DNA from: Roseovarius sp. Pro17
GTDB taxonomy: Bacteria; Pseudomonadota; Alphaproteobacteria; Rhodobacterales; Rhodobacteraceae
Direction of reading: 5' to 3'
NCBI RefSeq assembly: GCF_035599575.1
Contig: NZ_CP141179.1
Coordinates: 2,170,001-2,234,000, forward strand
DNA length: 64,000 nucleotides
In this document: one piece after another, positions 53,195-62,294 of the stretch
How the letters are laid out: every line of letters starts with the position of its first letter
How positions within the stretch are numbered: position 1 is the first letter of the stretch
Translations under genes and position numbers: made by a program
Notes under the pieces: model-generated
Told to the model about the DNA's origin: nothing
What the model saw: only the letters and a program-made list of their open reading frames with translations
Databases searched by the model: none

Positions 53195-55003
53195 TCACTC
53201 CGCTGCACGGGTTTCTTCGTTTAAGATAGGCAGGCGCATCTCAAATACAGCCCCCCCTGACGCTGCATCTCGCGCGGTCAGTCTACCACCAAGGTCGTTC
53301 ACGATACCCGAAGAAATGGCAAGGCCCAGTCCGACCCCCTCGCCCGGCTGTTTCGTGGTATGAAATGGCTCGAACAAATTCTCGAGATCCTTGATGCCGT
53401 GGCCGTTGTCGCGCACCGTCAAAAGTGCAGTCGAACCCGCCGCTAGCAGGATGTCGATCTGCGCCTCATCTACCCCCTGCGTGGCGTCAAGCGCATTGCG
53501 CAGCAGGTTGATCATCACCTGCTCGATGCGCACACGATCACCCATGACCATAACGGGATCATCCGGTAGGGTGCGGTTGATAGTAACGCGCCGCTGGCGC
53601 AGCTGCGGTTCCATCATGGACAGGGACGATGCCAGCGCATCGCCCATGTTTACAGGCTCGAACGTGTCGCCGGTGCGGCGCGCATAGGATTTCAACTGCT
53701 TGGTGATCGCGCCCATCCGTTCGATCAGATCATCGATGCGCTGGAAGGACGACAACGTCTCATCCGGTCGATTGCGGATCAGCAAAAGGCGCGCGCCGGC
53801 GAGGTAGGTTTTCATCGCCGCCAGCGGCTGGTTCAGCTCATGACTGACGGCGGCCGACATCTCGCCCAAGGCGGCCAGTTTGGAACTCTGCGCCAGCGTC
53901 AATTCGGCCACGGCGAGGGTCTCTTGCACCCTTTCACGCTCGGCGATTTCCCGCTGTAACCTTAGGTTCAATGCGCGAAGCTCTGCCGACTCACGCTGAA
54001 AAAGTGCGGCGCGCACCGCCGTCTTGCGACTGAGAAAATAGAACGCCAGCGCCAGCAGAATCGCAAAAGCCATGATTTCGAGCGCCAGAACCCCGTTCAC
54101 TTTTTCGCGCACAGAATCGAAGGTGGTGAAGTTCGCGATGCGCCAGCCGCGAAATGCGACGCGCCCCTCGACGCGCATCACCGCCTCGCCGCCCAGGTAG
54201 GCATCGGCCGGTAGTGCCGTCCAATCGGCGGTGGCCTGAAGTGCGCGTTCCAGCGCGCTGGTGACCGGCTGTTGGGACAGCGCCTCGGCCTCACTCAGGC
54301 CGCGCCAGCGCGGCTCGGTCGACAGGATAATGCGTCCCTCGGTATCGGTGACAACGACGGCATCGGCAATACCCGCCCAGGCACGCTCGTACTTGTGCAG
54401 ATCGACGGCGACCAGAATGACACCGATGAGCGTGCCCTGACTTTCGACGCGGCGCGAATAGAAGAAATCAAAGCGCCCGGTTTCGTGTTGGATCAGCGAA
54501 AACACGGTGTCCTTTGAGCGCAGTGCATCAACATAATAAGGCTGTGCGCGGTGCGATTCGCCAATCGTGTTGCGGTCGGTCGAGGCCACGGTGCGGCCTT
54601 CCTTGTCCAGTAGCGTCAGCGAGGCTGCGCCGATCTCCTCCACGAAGGAGATCAGTCGCTGGGTAGATTGCGAGTAGTTGTTTGAGTTCAGCGCCGAGAT
54701 CAGCGCCGGATCACGTGCCAAGAGCTGCGGAACGATAGCGTTCTGACGCAGCTCGCTGAGCAGGTTACCGGAATAGAGGACCAACCGTAGTTCGGCTCGG
54801 TTGCGAGTATTCTGGGTAAAGCGGTCGGTCAGCAGCCGGTTGGTGACAAAGACAACGCCGACGGCCAGCGCAGTCAGCATGATCAGCGCCATGCGCACCC
54901 GCCAGCCGGTCGTGCGCGTCCGGGGCTCGGGCCGCGCACGTCGTGGGGGCGCGGGTTTTGGGCTGGATCGTCCCTGCGGTGGCGTGGGATCGGGATTGCT
55001 CAT
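53195..55003 (-). CDS. dctB: C4-dicarboxylate-type sensor histidine kinase DctB
   Basis: The 602-residue kinase has a Pro/Arg-rich cytoplasmic N-terminus, TM1 (about 35-57), a periplasmic dCache-like sensor (about 58-303), TM2 (about 304-324), a coiled coil, phospho-acceptor H388 in MSAAVSHELNQPLAAMKTYL and a HATPase domain with NLLRNALDA, DNGHGIKD and GVGLGLAIS. This matches DctB, which senses C4-dicarboxylates with DctD. No dicarboxylate transporter gene is adjacent; the nearest TRAP operon is 3.4 kb beyond dctD, past rne. Confidence 0.9.
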   Translation of the reverse strand: MSNPDPTPPQGRSSPKPAPPRRARPEPRTRTTGWRVRMALIMLTALAVGVVFVTNRLLTDRFTQNTRNRAELRLVLYSGNLLSELRQNAIVPQLLARDPALISALNSNNYSQSTQRLISFVEEIGAASLTLLDKEGRTVASTDRNTIGESHRAQPYYVDALRSKDTVFSLIQHETGRFDFFYSRRVESQGTLIGVILVAVDLHKYERAWAGIADAVVVTDTEGRIILSTEPRWRGLSEAEALSQQPVTSALERALQATADWTALPADAYLGGEAVMRVEGRVAFRGWRIANFTTFDSVREKVNGVLALEIMAFAILLALAFYFLSRKTAVRAALFQRESAELRALNLRLQREIAERERVQETLAVAELTLAQSSKLAALGEMSAAVSHELNQPLAAMKTYLAGARLLLIRNRPDETLSSFQRIDDLIERMGAITKQLKSYARRTGDTFEPVNMGDALASSLSMMEPQLRQRRVTINRTLPDDPVMVMGDRVRIEQVMINLLRNALDATQGVDEAQIDILLAAGSTALLTVRDNGHGIKDLENLFEPFHTTKQPGEGVGLGLAISSGIVNDLGGRLTARDAASGGAVFEMRLPILNEETRAAE

Positions 55004-55062
55004 CTTTTCACGCTACGGCGGCGGCGGGACTGCCTCAACCCCCAAGGCCGCACCCCGCCCAA

Positions 55063-55731
55063 TTAAGCGTGCTGTAGCTGATCGACGAGCCCGGCGAACA
55101 TCGCCGCGCCATCCGTGCCACCATGAGCCTCCTCGGCCATCCGCTCGGGGTGGGGCATCATACCCAGCACACGGCGGTTTTGCGACAGGATACCGGCGAT
55201 ATCATCGGCAGACCCGTTAGGATTGTCGCCATAGCGGAATGCGATCCGGTCCTCGGCGGCCAGCGCTTTCAGCGTCTCGCTATCGGCGTGATAATTTCCG
55301 TCATGATGCGCGATCGGCACCGTGATCGTCTGGCCCGCGTCGTAGCGCGTGGTAAAGACGCTGTCGGTTGTCACAACAGTCAGCGGCACGGTGCGGCAGA
55401 TATATTTCAGCCCCGCGTTGCGTAGCAGCGTGCCGGGCAAGACCCGCGTTTCGGTCAGTATCTGAAAGCCGTTGCACACGCCCAGCACATATCCGCCCCG
55501 GTTCGCATGGGCCGTGACCGCACGGCAAATCGGCGAATTGGCGGCGATAGCGCCGCACCGCAGATAATCACCGAACGAGAACCCGCCCGGCACGCCGATC
55601 AGGTCCACGCCGTCCGGCATCGCAGTATCCTTGTGCCAGACCATGCTGACCTTGGCCCCCGCACGCTCGAGCGCGACGGCCAGATCGCGATCACAGTTTG
55701 ATCCGGGGAAAACGACGACAGCAGCATGCAT
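55063..55731 (-). CDS. purQ: Phosphoribosylformylglycinamidine synthase subunit PurQ
   Basis: This is the glutaminase subunit of FGAM synthase in purine synthesis. The 222-residue protein has the class I amidotransferase nucleophile C86 ([12 protein letters not shown]) and the C-terminal catalytic His-Glu in [12 protein letters not shown]. The start ATG 55731 overlaps the purS stop. It works with PurS and PurL; purL is not in the window. Confidence 0.96.
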   Translation of the reverse strand: MHAAVVVFPGSNCDRDLAVALERAGAKVSMVWHKDTAMPDGVDLIGVPGGFSFGDYLRCGAIAANSPICRAVTAHANRGGYVLGVCNGFQILTETRVLPGTLLRNAGLKYICRTVPLTVVTTDSVFTTRYDAGQTITVPIAHHDGNYHADSETLKALAAEDRIAFRYGDNPNGSADDIAGILSQNRRVLGMMPHPERMAEEAHGGTDGAAMFAGLVDQLQHA

Positions 55732-55961
55732 CAGAGGATCTCCACCTTGTAGCTTTCGATCACGGTGTTCGCCAGCAGACGCTCGCACATGTCATTGACT
55801 GAGGCCTCATCCGTGCCGTCTGCGAGGTCCAGTTCAATCACCTTTCCCTGACGCACCGAATTGACGCCTTCAAACCCCAGCGAGCCGAGCGCGTGGCGCA
55901 CCGCCTCGCCCTGCGGGTCCAGAACGCCGGATTTAAGCATGATGTGAACGCGGGCTTTCAT
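55731..55961 (-). CDS. purS: Phosphoribosylformylglycinamidine synthase subunit PurS
   Basis: The 76-residue protein starts [20 protein letters not shown], a recognisable PurS beginning, and includes [12 protein letters not shown]. It bridges PurQ and PurL for ammonia transfer. It is 45 bases after purC and overlaps purQ (ATGA), giving a purC-purS-purQ operon. Confidence 0.95.
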   Translation of the reverse strand: MKARVHIMLKSGVLDPQGEAVRHALGSLGFEGVNSVRQGKVIELDLADGTDEASVNDMCERLLANTVIESYKVEIL

Positions 55962-56006
55962 TGGCGGATTCCTTCGGCCTTGGGATCGGAACTTGGGGGT
56001 ATCAAA

Positions 56007-56768
56007 TCAGTTTATCAGCGTCGGGCGCGCCATCGGCGTCGCGCCCTTGGGCAGCACGCCGAGGCGCTTGGCAACCTCGGTATAGGCATCGGTCAGACTG
56101 CCCAGATCGCGGCGGAACACGTCCTTGTCCAGCTTCTGACCGGTCTCGATGTCCCACAGGCGGCAGCTATCGGGGCTGATCTCGTCCGCAATAATAAGGC
56201 GCTGGAAATCGCCATCGTAAACGCGGCCAATCTCGATCTTGAAGTCGATCAGCTTGATCCCGACGCCATACATGACGCCCGCCAGAAAATCATTCACGCG
56301 CAGCGCGAGGCTCAGCATATCGTCCAGATCCTGCTGGCTGGCCCATCCAAAGGCGGCGATATGCTCCTCTGTCACCAGCGGATCGCCCAGCTTGTCGTCC
56401 TTGAGGCAGTATTCCACGATCGGGCGTGGCAATTGAAAGCCCTCTTCCAGACCCAGACGCTTGGCCATCGTCCCGGCGGCGTAGTTGCGCACGATAACCT
56501 CTAGTGGGATGATCTCGACCTGGCGTACCAGTTGCTCGCGCATGTTGAGTCGCTTCATGAAGTGGGTCGGCACGCCGATATTGCCCAGACCGACCATGAA
56601 ATATTCGGACAGGATGTTGTTCAGCACACCCTTGCCCTCGATCACGGCCTTCTTTTCAGCGTTAAAAGCGGTCGCGTCGTCCTTGAAATACTGGACGATC
56701 GTGCCCGGCTCAGGACCCTCATAGAGAGTCTTGGCCTTGCCTTCGTAGATCTTTTTGCGACGTGCCAT
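56007..56768 (-). CDS. purC: SAICAR synthetase
   Basis: This enzyme joins CAIR and aspartate in purine synthesis. The 253-residue protein has the N-terminal [14 protein letters not shown] (P-loop-like substrate region), [20 protein letters not shown] (about 89-108), [10 protein letters not shown] (about 173-182) and [13 protein letters not shown] (about 192-204). ATG 56768 is selected over the longer frame because it fits the family start and AAAGG lies upstream. Confidence 0.96.
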   Translation of the reverse strand: MARRKKIYEGKAKTLYEGPEPGTIVQYFKDDATAFNAEKKAVIEGKGVLNNILSEYFMVGLGNIGVPTHFMKRLNMREQLVRQVEIIPLEVIVRNYAAGTMAKRLGLEEGFQLPRPIVEYCLKDDKLGDPLVTEEHIAAFGWASQQDLDDMLSLALRVNDFLAGVMYGVGIKLIDFKIEIGRVYDGDFQRLIIADEISPDSCRLWDIETGQKLDKDVFRRDLGSLTDAYTEVAKRLGVLPKGATPMARPTLIN

Positions 56769-56947
56769 GATATTACTGCCTTTGCCTATGGGGATGCGAC
56801 CCCAAATTGACTTGCGCCTTATGTAGTTCATGCCCCGCCCTGCCGCAAGCGTGCAGGCCCGGCCCTTGCGGTCACGCGTCTGAGCGGCCATATCTGGACA
56901 GGAAGCATCAGCGACACAGTCAACACAAACGGGAGGGAACCACGCCC

Positions 56948-57262
56948 ATGAGCACGTTCAAAGACCGCGAAAACGCATTTGAAAACAAGTACGCCCATGA
57001 TGAAGAGATGAAGTTCAAGGCCGAGGCGCGCTGCAACAAGCTGCTGGGCCTCTGGGCGGCCGAGTTGATGGGCAAATCCGGAGACGAGGCAGACGCCTAT
57101 GCGCGCGAGGTCATCAAGGCCGACTTTGAAGAGGCAGGATTTGAGGATGTGATCCGCAAGGTCGCAGGCGATCTGGGCGACAAGGCCGACCCCGACACAA
57201 TCCGCGCCAAGCGCGCCGAGATGATGGCCGCCGCCAAGGCGCAGCTGGTCGCCGAAAACTAG
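56948..57262 (+). CDS. DUF1476 protein, F1-ATPase zeta subunit
   Basis: The 104-residue protein starts [20 protein letters not shown], the hallmark of the DUF1476 family. In Paracoccus denitrificans this family is the zeta subunit that inhibits ATP hydrolysis by the F1FO-ATPase. It is largely helical; the N-terminal inhibitory helix and the [20 protein letters not shown] region are present. GGGAGG lies at 56932-56937 before ATG 56948. It is divergent from purC. Confidence 0.93.
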   Translation: MSTFKDRENAFENKYAHDEEMKFKAEARCNKLLGLWAAELMGKSGDEADAYAREVIKADFEEAGFEDVIRKVAGDLGDKADPDTIRAKRAEMMAAAKAQLVAEN

Positions 57263-57359
57263 GTTTTCACGTGCGCCGCATGATCCTCATGAGTGTTATG
57301 GATTTGCGGCGCGGCGCCGCGCGTGGCACAAGTGTTCGAAACCCAATCTGGATGATTTG

Positions 57360-58370
57360 ATGAGCAACGCACTTTCCCGGATGATGTCGCAGCGCGACTG
57401 GATCTTGGCCGATGGCGCCACCGGCACCAACCTTTTCAACATGGGGCTGGAATCGGGCGATGCGCCCGAATTCTGGAACGACAAGCACCCGGACCGGATC
57501 ACCACGCTTTACCAGATGGCGGTGGATGCGGGCAGCGATCTGTTCCTGACAAACAGCTTCGGTGGCAACGCCTCGCGCCTGAAACTGCACGGCGCGCAAA
57601 AGAGGGCGCGCGAATTGTCGCGCATGTCCGCCGAGATCGGGCGCGAGGTCGCCGACAAGTCGGGCCGCGAGGTGATCGTCGCGGGATCGGTCGGGCCGAC
57701 GGGCGAAATCATGAAGCCGATGGGCACCCTGACCCATGAATTGGCCGTCGAGATGTTCCACGAGCAGGCCGAAGGCCTCAAGGAAGGCGGCGCAGACGTT
57801 TTGTGGCTGGAAACCATCTCTGCCCCCGAAGAATACAAGGCCGCCGCCGAGGCGTTTGGCCTCGCCGATATGCCATGGTGCGGCACGATGAGTTTTGACA
57901 CAGCCGGGCGCACCATGATGGGCATGACCTCCTCGGATATGGCCGACATGGTTGAAACGCTGGATCACAAGCCGCTGGCCTACGGCGCGAATTGCGGCGT
58001 AGGCGCGTCTGACCTGATGCGCACGATTTTGGGCTTTGTCGCGCAGGGGACCGAGCGTCCCGTGATCGCCAAGGGTAACGCAGGCATCCCGAAATTCGTC
58101 GACGGCCATATCCACTATGACGGCACGCCCGAATTGATGGCAGAATACGCCTGTCTCGCACGCGATGCAGGTGCGACAATCATCGGCGGCTGCTGCGGCA
58201 CCATGGGCGAGCATCTGTCGAAGATGCGTGAGGCGCTGGAAACACGCGAGCGTGGACCGCGCCCGACGCTGGATCAGATTACCGAAACCCTTGGTGCGTT
58301 CTCATCTGCTGTGGACGGCACCGGCGACGATGCCCCTGCACCGCGTCGCACCCGTCGTCGGGGCGGCTGA
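57360..58370 (+). CDS. bmt: Homocysteine S-methyltransferase domain protein (annotated Bmt type)
   Basis: The 336-residue protein is a homocysteine-binding barrel, residues matching MetH module 1 and betaine-homocysteine methyltransferase: DGATGTNLFNMGL (18-30), TNSFGGNASRLKL (64-76), and zinc ligands C212 (GANCGVGASD), C278 and C279 (IIGGCCGTMGEH). It transfers a methyl group to homocysteine to make methionine. With the corrinoid protein and DUF1638 gene close by, it is probably part of a split B12-dependent methionine synthase rather than using betaine. ATG 57360 follows TTG 57357. Confidence 0.9.
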   Translation: MSNALSRMMSQRDWILADGATGTNLFNMGLESGDAPEFWNDKHPDRITTLYQMAVDAGSDLFLTNSFGGNASRLKLHGAQKRARELSRMSAEIGREVADKSGREVIVAGSVGPTGEIMKPMGTLTHELAVEMFHEQAEGLKEGGADVLWLETISAPEEYKAAAEAFGLADMPWCGTMSFDTAGRTMMGMTSSDMADMVETLDHKPLAYGANCGVGASDLMRTILGFVAQGTERPVIAKGNAGIPKFVDGHIHYDGTPELMAEYACLARDAGATIIGGCCGTMGEHLSKMREALETRERGPRPTLDQITETLGAFSSAVDGTGDDAPAPRRTRRRGG

Positions 58371-58376
58371 GCCCGT

Positions 58377-59459
58377 TTAAAACAGCGATAGCTGGTCGCC
58401 CGCCTCAGCGGGTGGCCGAAAGAGATCACAGCGCAGATCCGGCAATTTACGCGCATATCCATTGCGCCTCAGCGCGACCTCGAATCGCTGCGCGATCATC
58501 TCGGCGTAAGGACCAGTTCCGCGCATCCGTGTACCGAATGTGCTGTCGTAATCCTTGCCACCCTGCATGTCGCGCACATGGCCCATGACGCGGCCAGCCC
58601 GGTCCGGATAATGCGCCTCCAGCCATTCGCGAAACAGCGGCGCCACTTCCAGCGGCAGGCGCAGCATTATCCAACTGGCGGCGATGGCCCCCGCCTCGCG
58701 CCCCGCCTTTAGCAGCGCTTCGACCTCGTGATCTGTCAGACCCGGAATGATCGGCGACGTCATGATGCGTGTCTCGATCCCCGCCTCGCTGAGCGCGCGA
58801 ATGGTTGCCAGCCGCCGGTGCGGCGTGGGCGCGCGCGGTTCCAGCTTGCGCGAGAGGCCCGCATCAAGCGACGTTACCGAAATGCCGACGCGCACCAGCC
58901 CCTGACGCGCCATATCGCTGAGGATATCGATGTCGCGCTCAATTAGCGTACCCTTGGTCACGATCGCGACCGGGTGGCGGAAATCGCGCAGCACCTTGAG
59001 GCATTCGCGCATGATTTCATGCTTTTTCTCAATCGGCTGATAAGGGTCGGTATTGGTGCCTATGGCGATAGTGCGCGGGGTATAGGCGCGGTGGCGCAGC
59101 TCGCGCGCCAGCACTTGAGGCGCCTCGGGGCGCGCAATCAGCCGGGTTTCGAAATCAAGACCTGCCGACATGCCCAACCACGCGTGCGTAGGGCGGGCAA
59201 AGCAATAGATACAGCCATGCTCGCAGCCGCGATAGGGATTGATCGAGCGATCGAATGGCAGATCGGGCGAGCGGTTGTAACTGATGACGCGGCGCGGCAC
59301 CTCCAGCGTCGTTTGCGTGCGTAGCGGCGCCTCATCCTGCGGCGTCCAGCCGTCAGCCTCATACGCGCGCTGCACCGCCTCATAGCGGCCCGCAGCGTTG
59401 CTGCCCGCGCCGCGTGCGCGTCGCTCCATGCCGAGAGGGAATGTTTGATGCTGGCTCAT
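58377..59459 (-). CDS. PA0069-family radical SAM protein
   Basis: The 360-residue protein has the radical SAM CxxxCxxC cluster motif as C79, C83 and C86 (YRGCEHGCIYCFARP), followed by THAWLGMSAGLDFETRLIAR (core AGLDFETRL), and GTNTDPYQPIEKKHEIMREC. These match the PA0069/Rv2578c group, related to spore photoproduct lyase-like enzymes, with no proven reaction. It is inserted on the opposite strand between the homocysteine methyltransferase and corrinoid genes. Confidence 0.92.
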   Translation of the reverse strand: MSQHQTFPLGMERRARGAGSNAAGRYEAVQRAYEADGWTPQDEAPLRTQTTLEVPRRVISYNRSPDLPFDRSINPYRGCEHGCIYCFARPTHAWLGMSAGLDFETRLIARPEAPQVLARELRHRAYTPRTIAIGTNTDPYQPIEKKHEIMRECLKVLRDFRHPVAIVTKGTLIERDIDILSDMARQGLVRVGISVTSLDAGLSRKLEPRAPTPHRRLATIRALSEAGIETRIMTSPIIPGLTDHEVEALLKAGREAGAIAASWIMLRLPLEVAPLFREWLEAHYPDRAGRVMGHVRDMQGGKDYDSTFGTRMRGTGPYAEMIAQRFEVALRRNGYARKLPDLRCDLFRPPAEAGDQLSLF

Positions 59460-59534
59460 ACGTCAATATATAGAACAAAAACAGAACATATGCAAGAACA
59501 CCATAATCAACATGCATATTTCGACCCTTCCCGC

Positions 59535-59613
59535 ACCGAATTACTCGGTGTAAGTCGGTTCAGACGCGGCCAGTGTCGCAATTCGCCAAGTGCACAGGGC
59601 GCAAATTGGCGAA
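59535..59613 (+). promoter_or_regulatory. Inverted repeats in the leader of the corrinoid protein gene
   Basis: The 210-base gap upstream of 59670 has ACCGA-ATTAC-TCGGT (59535-59549) and TTCGCCAA (59582-59589) pairing perfectly with TTGGCGAA (59606-59613) over a 16-base loop. These may be operators or leader hairpins controlling the corrinoid gene. I could not match a known riboswitch. Confidence 0.45.
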
Positions 59614-59669
59614 ACGTGAGACAGGTAACAAAGGGGGCCGCTGCGCCCTCCAACTCAGGGGATTGCACC

Positions 59670-60374
59670 ATGTCGGAAAACCAAGACGACATCATCCTGT
59701 CCGAACTGGACGACGATGAGCTTGTCCAGCAGATGTTCGACGACCTCTATGACGGTCTCAAGGAAGAGATCGAAGAGGGCGTGAATATCCTTCTTGGCCG
59801 TGGCTGGGCCCCCTACGACGTGCTGACCAAGGCGCTGGTCGGCGGCATGACCATCGTCGGCAAGGACTTTCGCGACGGCATCCTTTTTGTCCCCGAAGTG
59901 CTGCTGGCCGCCAACGCGATGAAGGGTGGCATGTTTATTCTCAAGCCGCTTCTGGCCGAGACGGGCGCGCCCCGCGTCGGCAAGATGGTGATCGGCACGG
60001 TCAAAGGCGACATCCACGACATTGGCAAGAACCTAGTCGGTATGATGATGGAGGGCGCCGGTTTCGAGGTGGTCGATCTGGGCATCAACAACCCTGTCGA
60101 CAACTACCTCTCGGCACTGGAAAGCGAAGGCGCGGACATCCTCGGCATGTCCGCCCTGCTGACCACGACGATGCCCTACATGAAGGTCGTCATCGACACG
60201 ATGATCGAACAGGGTATCCGCGACGATTTCATCGTTCTCGTCGGCGGAGCGCCCCTCAACGAGGAATTCGGCAAAGCCATCGGCGCCGACGCCTACTGCC
60301 GCGACGCCGCCGTCGCGGTCGAGACGGCCAAGGAATGGATGGCCCGCAAGCACAATCAGGCCGTTACCGCCTGA
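59670..60374 (+). CDS. Corrinoid (B12-binding) protein of methyltransferase system
   Basis: The 234-residue protein has the cap and Rossmann B12 domains of MetH module 3 and of MtbC/MtaC. The lower-ligand motif is D114-x-H116-x-x-G119 in VKGDIHDIGKNLV, followed by SALLTTTM (about 160-167) and GGAPLNEEFGKAIGADAY (about 193-210). It shuttles the methyl group on cobalamin. It should work with the homocysteine-binding protein at 57360 and with a methyl-THF partner encoded elsewhere. Start ATG 59670 has AGGGGA upstream. Confidence 0.93.
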   Translation: MSENQDDIILSELDDDELVQQMFDDLYDGLKEEIEEGVNILLGRGWAPYDVLTKALVGGMTIVGKDFRDGILFVPEVLLAANAMKGGMFILKPLLAETGAPRVGKMVIGTVKGDIHDIGKNLVGMMMEGAGFEVVDLGINNPVDNYLSALESEGADILGMSALLTTTMPYMKVVIDTMIEQGIRDDFIVLVGGAPLNEEFGKAIGADAYCRDAAVAVETAKEWMARKHNQAVTA

Positions 60375-60398
60375 GCGCTTGCCTAGTGGCACACAGCC

Positions 60399-60429
60399 AA
60401 AGGCCCTGCGCGTGCGTGGGGCCTTTTTT
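60399..60429 (+). terminator. Rho-independent terminator after the corrinoid gene
   Basis: AAAGGCCC and GGGCCTTT form a stem around a 12-base loop, followed by a T-rich run ending at 60429. It lies 25 bases after the corrinoid gene stop. Confidence 0.85.
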
Positions 60430-60585
60430 ACGGGCCGTGCATCACTATCTAAAGCGTATCGAGATGGTGTTGGATCAGGACAACATTTCGATACGCCCAC
60501 GGCGAACAAATGTTACGCTGGTTTCGCGTTAAAGTCATGGATCAACTTGATCTTGGAACGCCTTGAAAGGTAGGAGGATTTGCAC

Positions 60586-60753
60586 GTGCCAACAATCAGA
60601 TTTCTACTGCTTCTTGCCTGCGTGATCGTTGCCGCCGGAGCGACCGTTTTAATCATGGCTCAAGCAGTTCCGACATTGGGCTTTGCCGCTATGTCTGGCG
60701 GGCTGGCCGCGCTCATGGTGCTGCGCCTCGCCTGCCACCGCAGGAGCGACTGA
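60586..60753 (+). CDS. 55-residue membrane protein upstream of DUF1638 gene
   Basis: The frame starts at GTG 60586 with a strong AGGAGG site eight bases upstream (60572-60577). It encodes VPTIRFLLLLACVIVAAGAT then a second hydrophobic part (VPTLGFAAMSGGLAALMVL), ending CHRRSD. It has two membrane segments and a basic C-terminus. Its stop lies one base before the DUF1638 ATG, so translation is coupled. No family was recognised; the ribosome site and spacing are the main support. Confidence 0.65.
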   Translation: MPTIRFLLLLACVIVAAGATVLIMAQAVPTLGFAAMSGGLAALMVLRLACHRRSD

Positions 60754-60754
60754 T

Positions 60755-61429
60755 ATGACCGCGTCCCCCACTGACCTAACCACCAATTTGCCCGATGCGC
60801 ACACCCTGACCGAACAAGGCCTTGCACCGGATGGCAACAGCGGCAGCATCCTCATCCTCGCCTGCGGCGCTCTGGCGCGCGAGATTTTGGCGCTGGTCCG
60901 CCTCAATGGCTGGGATCACATGACCCTCGCCTGCCTTCCGGCCAAGCTGCATCTTTATCCCGACAAGATCACAGAGGCCGTCGAGGAGGCTGTGGAAAAG
61001 CATCGCGCGCAGTTCGATCGCATATTTGTAGCCTATGCCGATTGCGGCACTGGTGGGCTCTTGCAGGCCAAATGCGATGCGCTGGGGGTCGAGATGATCG
61101 CAGGCCCCCATTGCTACAGCTTCTTTGAGGGCAATGACGCCTTTGGCCGCCACGAGGACGAAATCACGGCCTTCTACCTCACCGATTTTCTGGTCAAGCA
61201 GTTCGACGCCTTCGTCTGGCGGCCCATGGGCCTAGATCGCCACCCCGAGCTGCTGGAAATGATATTCGGCAACTATACCAAGCTGGTCTATCAGGCCCAG
61301 ACCGAGGATCCGGCTCTGCGCGTCAAGGCCGAGGAGTGCGCGCGCCGCCTCAAGCTTGACTTCGAATATCGCTTTACTGGATATGGCGATCTGGCAGGCG
61401 CTCTCGAAGGCGTCGCCGAAAAGAAATAG
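60755..61429 (+). CDS. DUF1638 protein, methionine synthase accessory
   Basis: The 224-residue protein has the DUF1638 patterns ILACGALAREILALVRLNG (about 33-51), CLPAKLHLYPDKI (about 58-70), ADCGTGGLLQAKCDALGVEM (about 97-116) and GPHCYSFFEG (about 119-128). The conserved cysteines and histidine suggest a metal or corrinoid site. DUF1638 genes occur with corrinoid methyltransferases. As I recall, mutant-fitness work in Phaeobacter implicated such a protein in the split methionine synthase. ATG 60755 follows the coupled small membrane protein. Confidence 0.88.
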   Translation: MTASPTDLTTNLPDAHTLTEQGLAPDGNSGSILILACGALAREILALVRLNGWDHMTLACLPAKLHLYPDKITEAVEEAVEKHRAQFDRIFVAYADCGTGGLLQAKCDALGVEMIAGPHCYSFFEGNDAFGRHEDEITAFYLTDFLVKQFDAFVWRPMGLDRHPELLEMIFGNYTKLVYQAQTEDPALRVKAEECARRLKLDFEYRFTGYGDLAGALEGVAEKK

Positions 61430-61452
61430 GCGTGCCAACTACGCGGCACGCC
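61429..61452 (+). terminator. Hairpin overlapping the DUF1638 stop
   Basis: GGCGTGCC (61429-61436) and GGCACGCC (61445-61452) form a perfect eight-base stem with an eight-base loop. It begins at the last base of the DUF1638 stop codon; only a weak T-rich stretch follows. Convergent grxD lies beyond it. Confidence 0.6.
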
Positions 61453-61512
61453 CTGCTATTTCTAGATCCAAACATCCCGATCCTACCCTGCAAAATGCAC
61501 GGCGCAGGATAA

Positions 61513-61875
61513 TCAGGCGTTGGCTTCGCGGATCTTATCTGCGGCGGCCTTGTCGTAGGTAACGCCGTTCTGCTCCAGCAAAGTGTCCAATTCGCCCGAC
61601 AGGGTCATCTCGGTGATAATGTCGCAACCGCCGACGAATTCGCCTTTGACGTAAAGTTGCGGAATGGTCGGCCAGTCGGAATAATCCTTGATGCCCTGAC
61701 GGATGTCCTCATCCTCCAGCACGTTCACATCGCTATAGTCGATGCCCATGAAGTTCAGCACCCCCGCCACGCGGCTGGAGAACCCGCATTGGGGCTGCTC
61801 TCTGGTGCCTTTCATGAAAAGCACGACGTCTGAGGCTTTGACGGTCTCTTCGATACGGGTCTTGGCGTCGGTCAT
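61513..61875 (-). CDS. grxD: Monothiol glutaredoxin Grx4
   Basis: The 120-residue protein has the CGFS active site (C30) in EQPQCGFSSRVAGVLN, and conserved WPTIPQLYVKGEFVGGCDII (about 68-87). CGFS glutaredoxins bind and transfer [2Fe-2S] clusters with BolA-type partners. A bolA gene lies 48 bases upstream on the same strand, matching that partnership. Confidence 0.96.
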   Translation of the reverse strand: MTDAKTRIEETVKASDVVLFMKGTREQPQCGFSSRVAGVLNFMGIDYSDVNVLEDEDIRQGIKDYSDWPTIPQLYVKGEFVGGCDIITEMTLSGELDTLLEQNGVTYDKAAADKIREANA

Positions 61876-61923
61876 GTCATATCCTTGTGATCTGATGTCT
61901 GTGAACTTTGGCGCGCAATCGCG

Positions 61924-62160
61924 CTAGTCCGGCGCGCGGGTGGTCAGCGCCAGAGCGTGCAATTCGCCCGCCGGTCCGTCCATCCGGCCCTTAAGCGCTG
62001 CATAGACGGCGCGCTGCTGTTGCACGCGGTTCATGCCCTTGAAGGAGGGATCGACTACCTCGGCGGCGAAATGCGCGCCGTCATTGCCTTGGACGTTGAC
62101 CTGCGCGTCCGGGAACGCCTCGCGGATCATCGCTTCGATATCGCTGGCAAGAATGGCCAT
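61924..62160 (-). CDS. bolA: BolA-family protein
   Basis: The 78-residue protein has the BolA/YrbA fold with DAQVNVQGNDGAHFAAEVVD (about 17-36) containing the conserved His, and FKGMNRVQQQRAVYAALKG (about 40-58). It probably forms a [2Fe-2S]-bridged heterodimer with the Grx4 product next door. ATG 62160 is chosen over 62187 because GGGGAG lies seven bases upstream. Confidence 0.93.
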   Translation of the reverse strand: MAILASDIEAMIREAFPDAQVNVQGNDGAHFAAEVVDPSFKGMNRVQQQRAVYAALKGRMDGPAGELHALALTTRAPD

Positions 62161-62294
62161 CTGCGTGCTCCCCATGGTTCGGTGCAAAGTCGGTTTGCAT
62201 CAACGGATGTAAAGGCCCGCCCACGCGAGTGCAAGATGCGGCCTGCCCAAAGCGTTTCGCGAACCTCGCGCGACGCCCGACAGATGGGCAGGGT

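Noticed and set aside
57263..57359. Possible SAM or SAH riboswitch before the homocysteine methyltransferase gene
   Set aside because: A GC-rich hairpin is present, but nothing matches a known consensus and the leader is under 100 bases.
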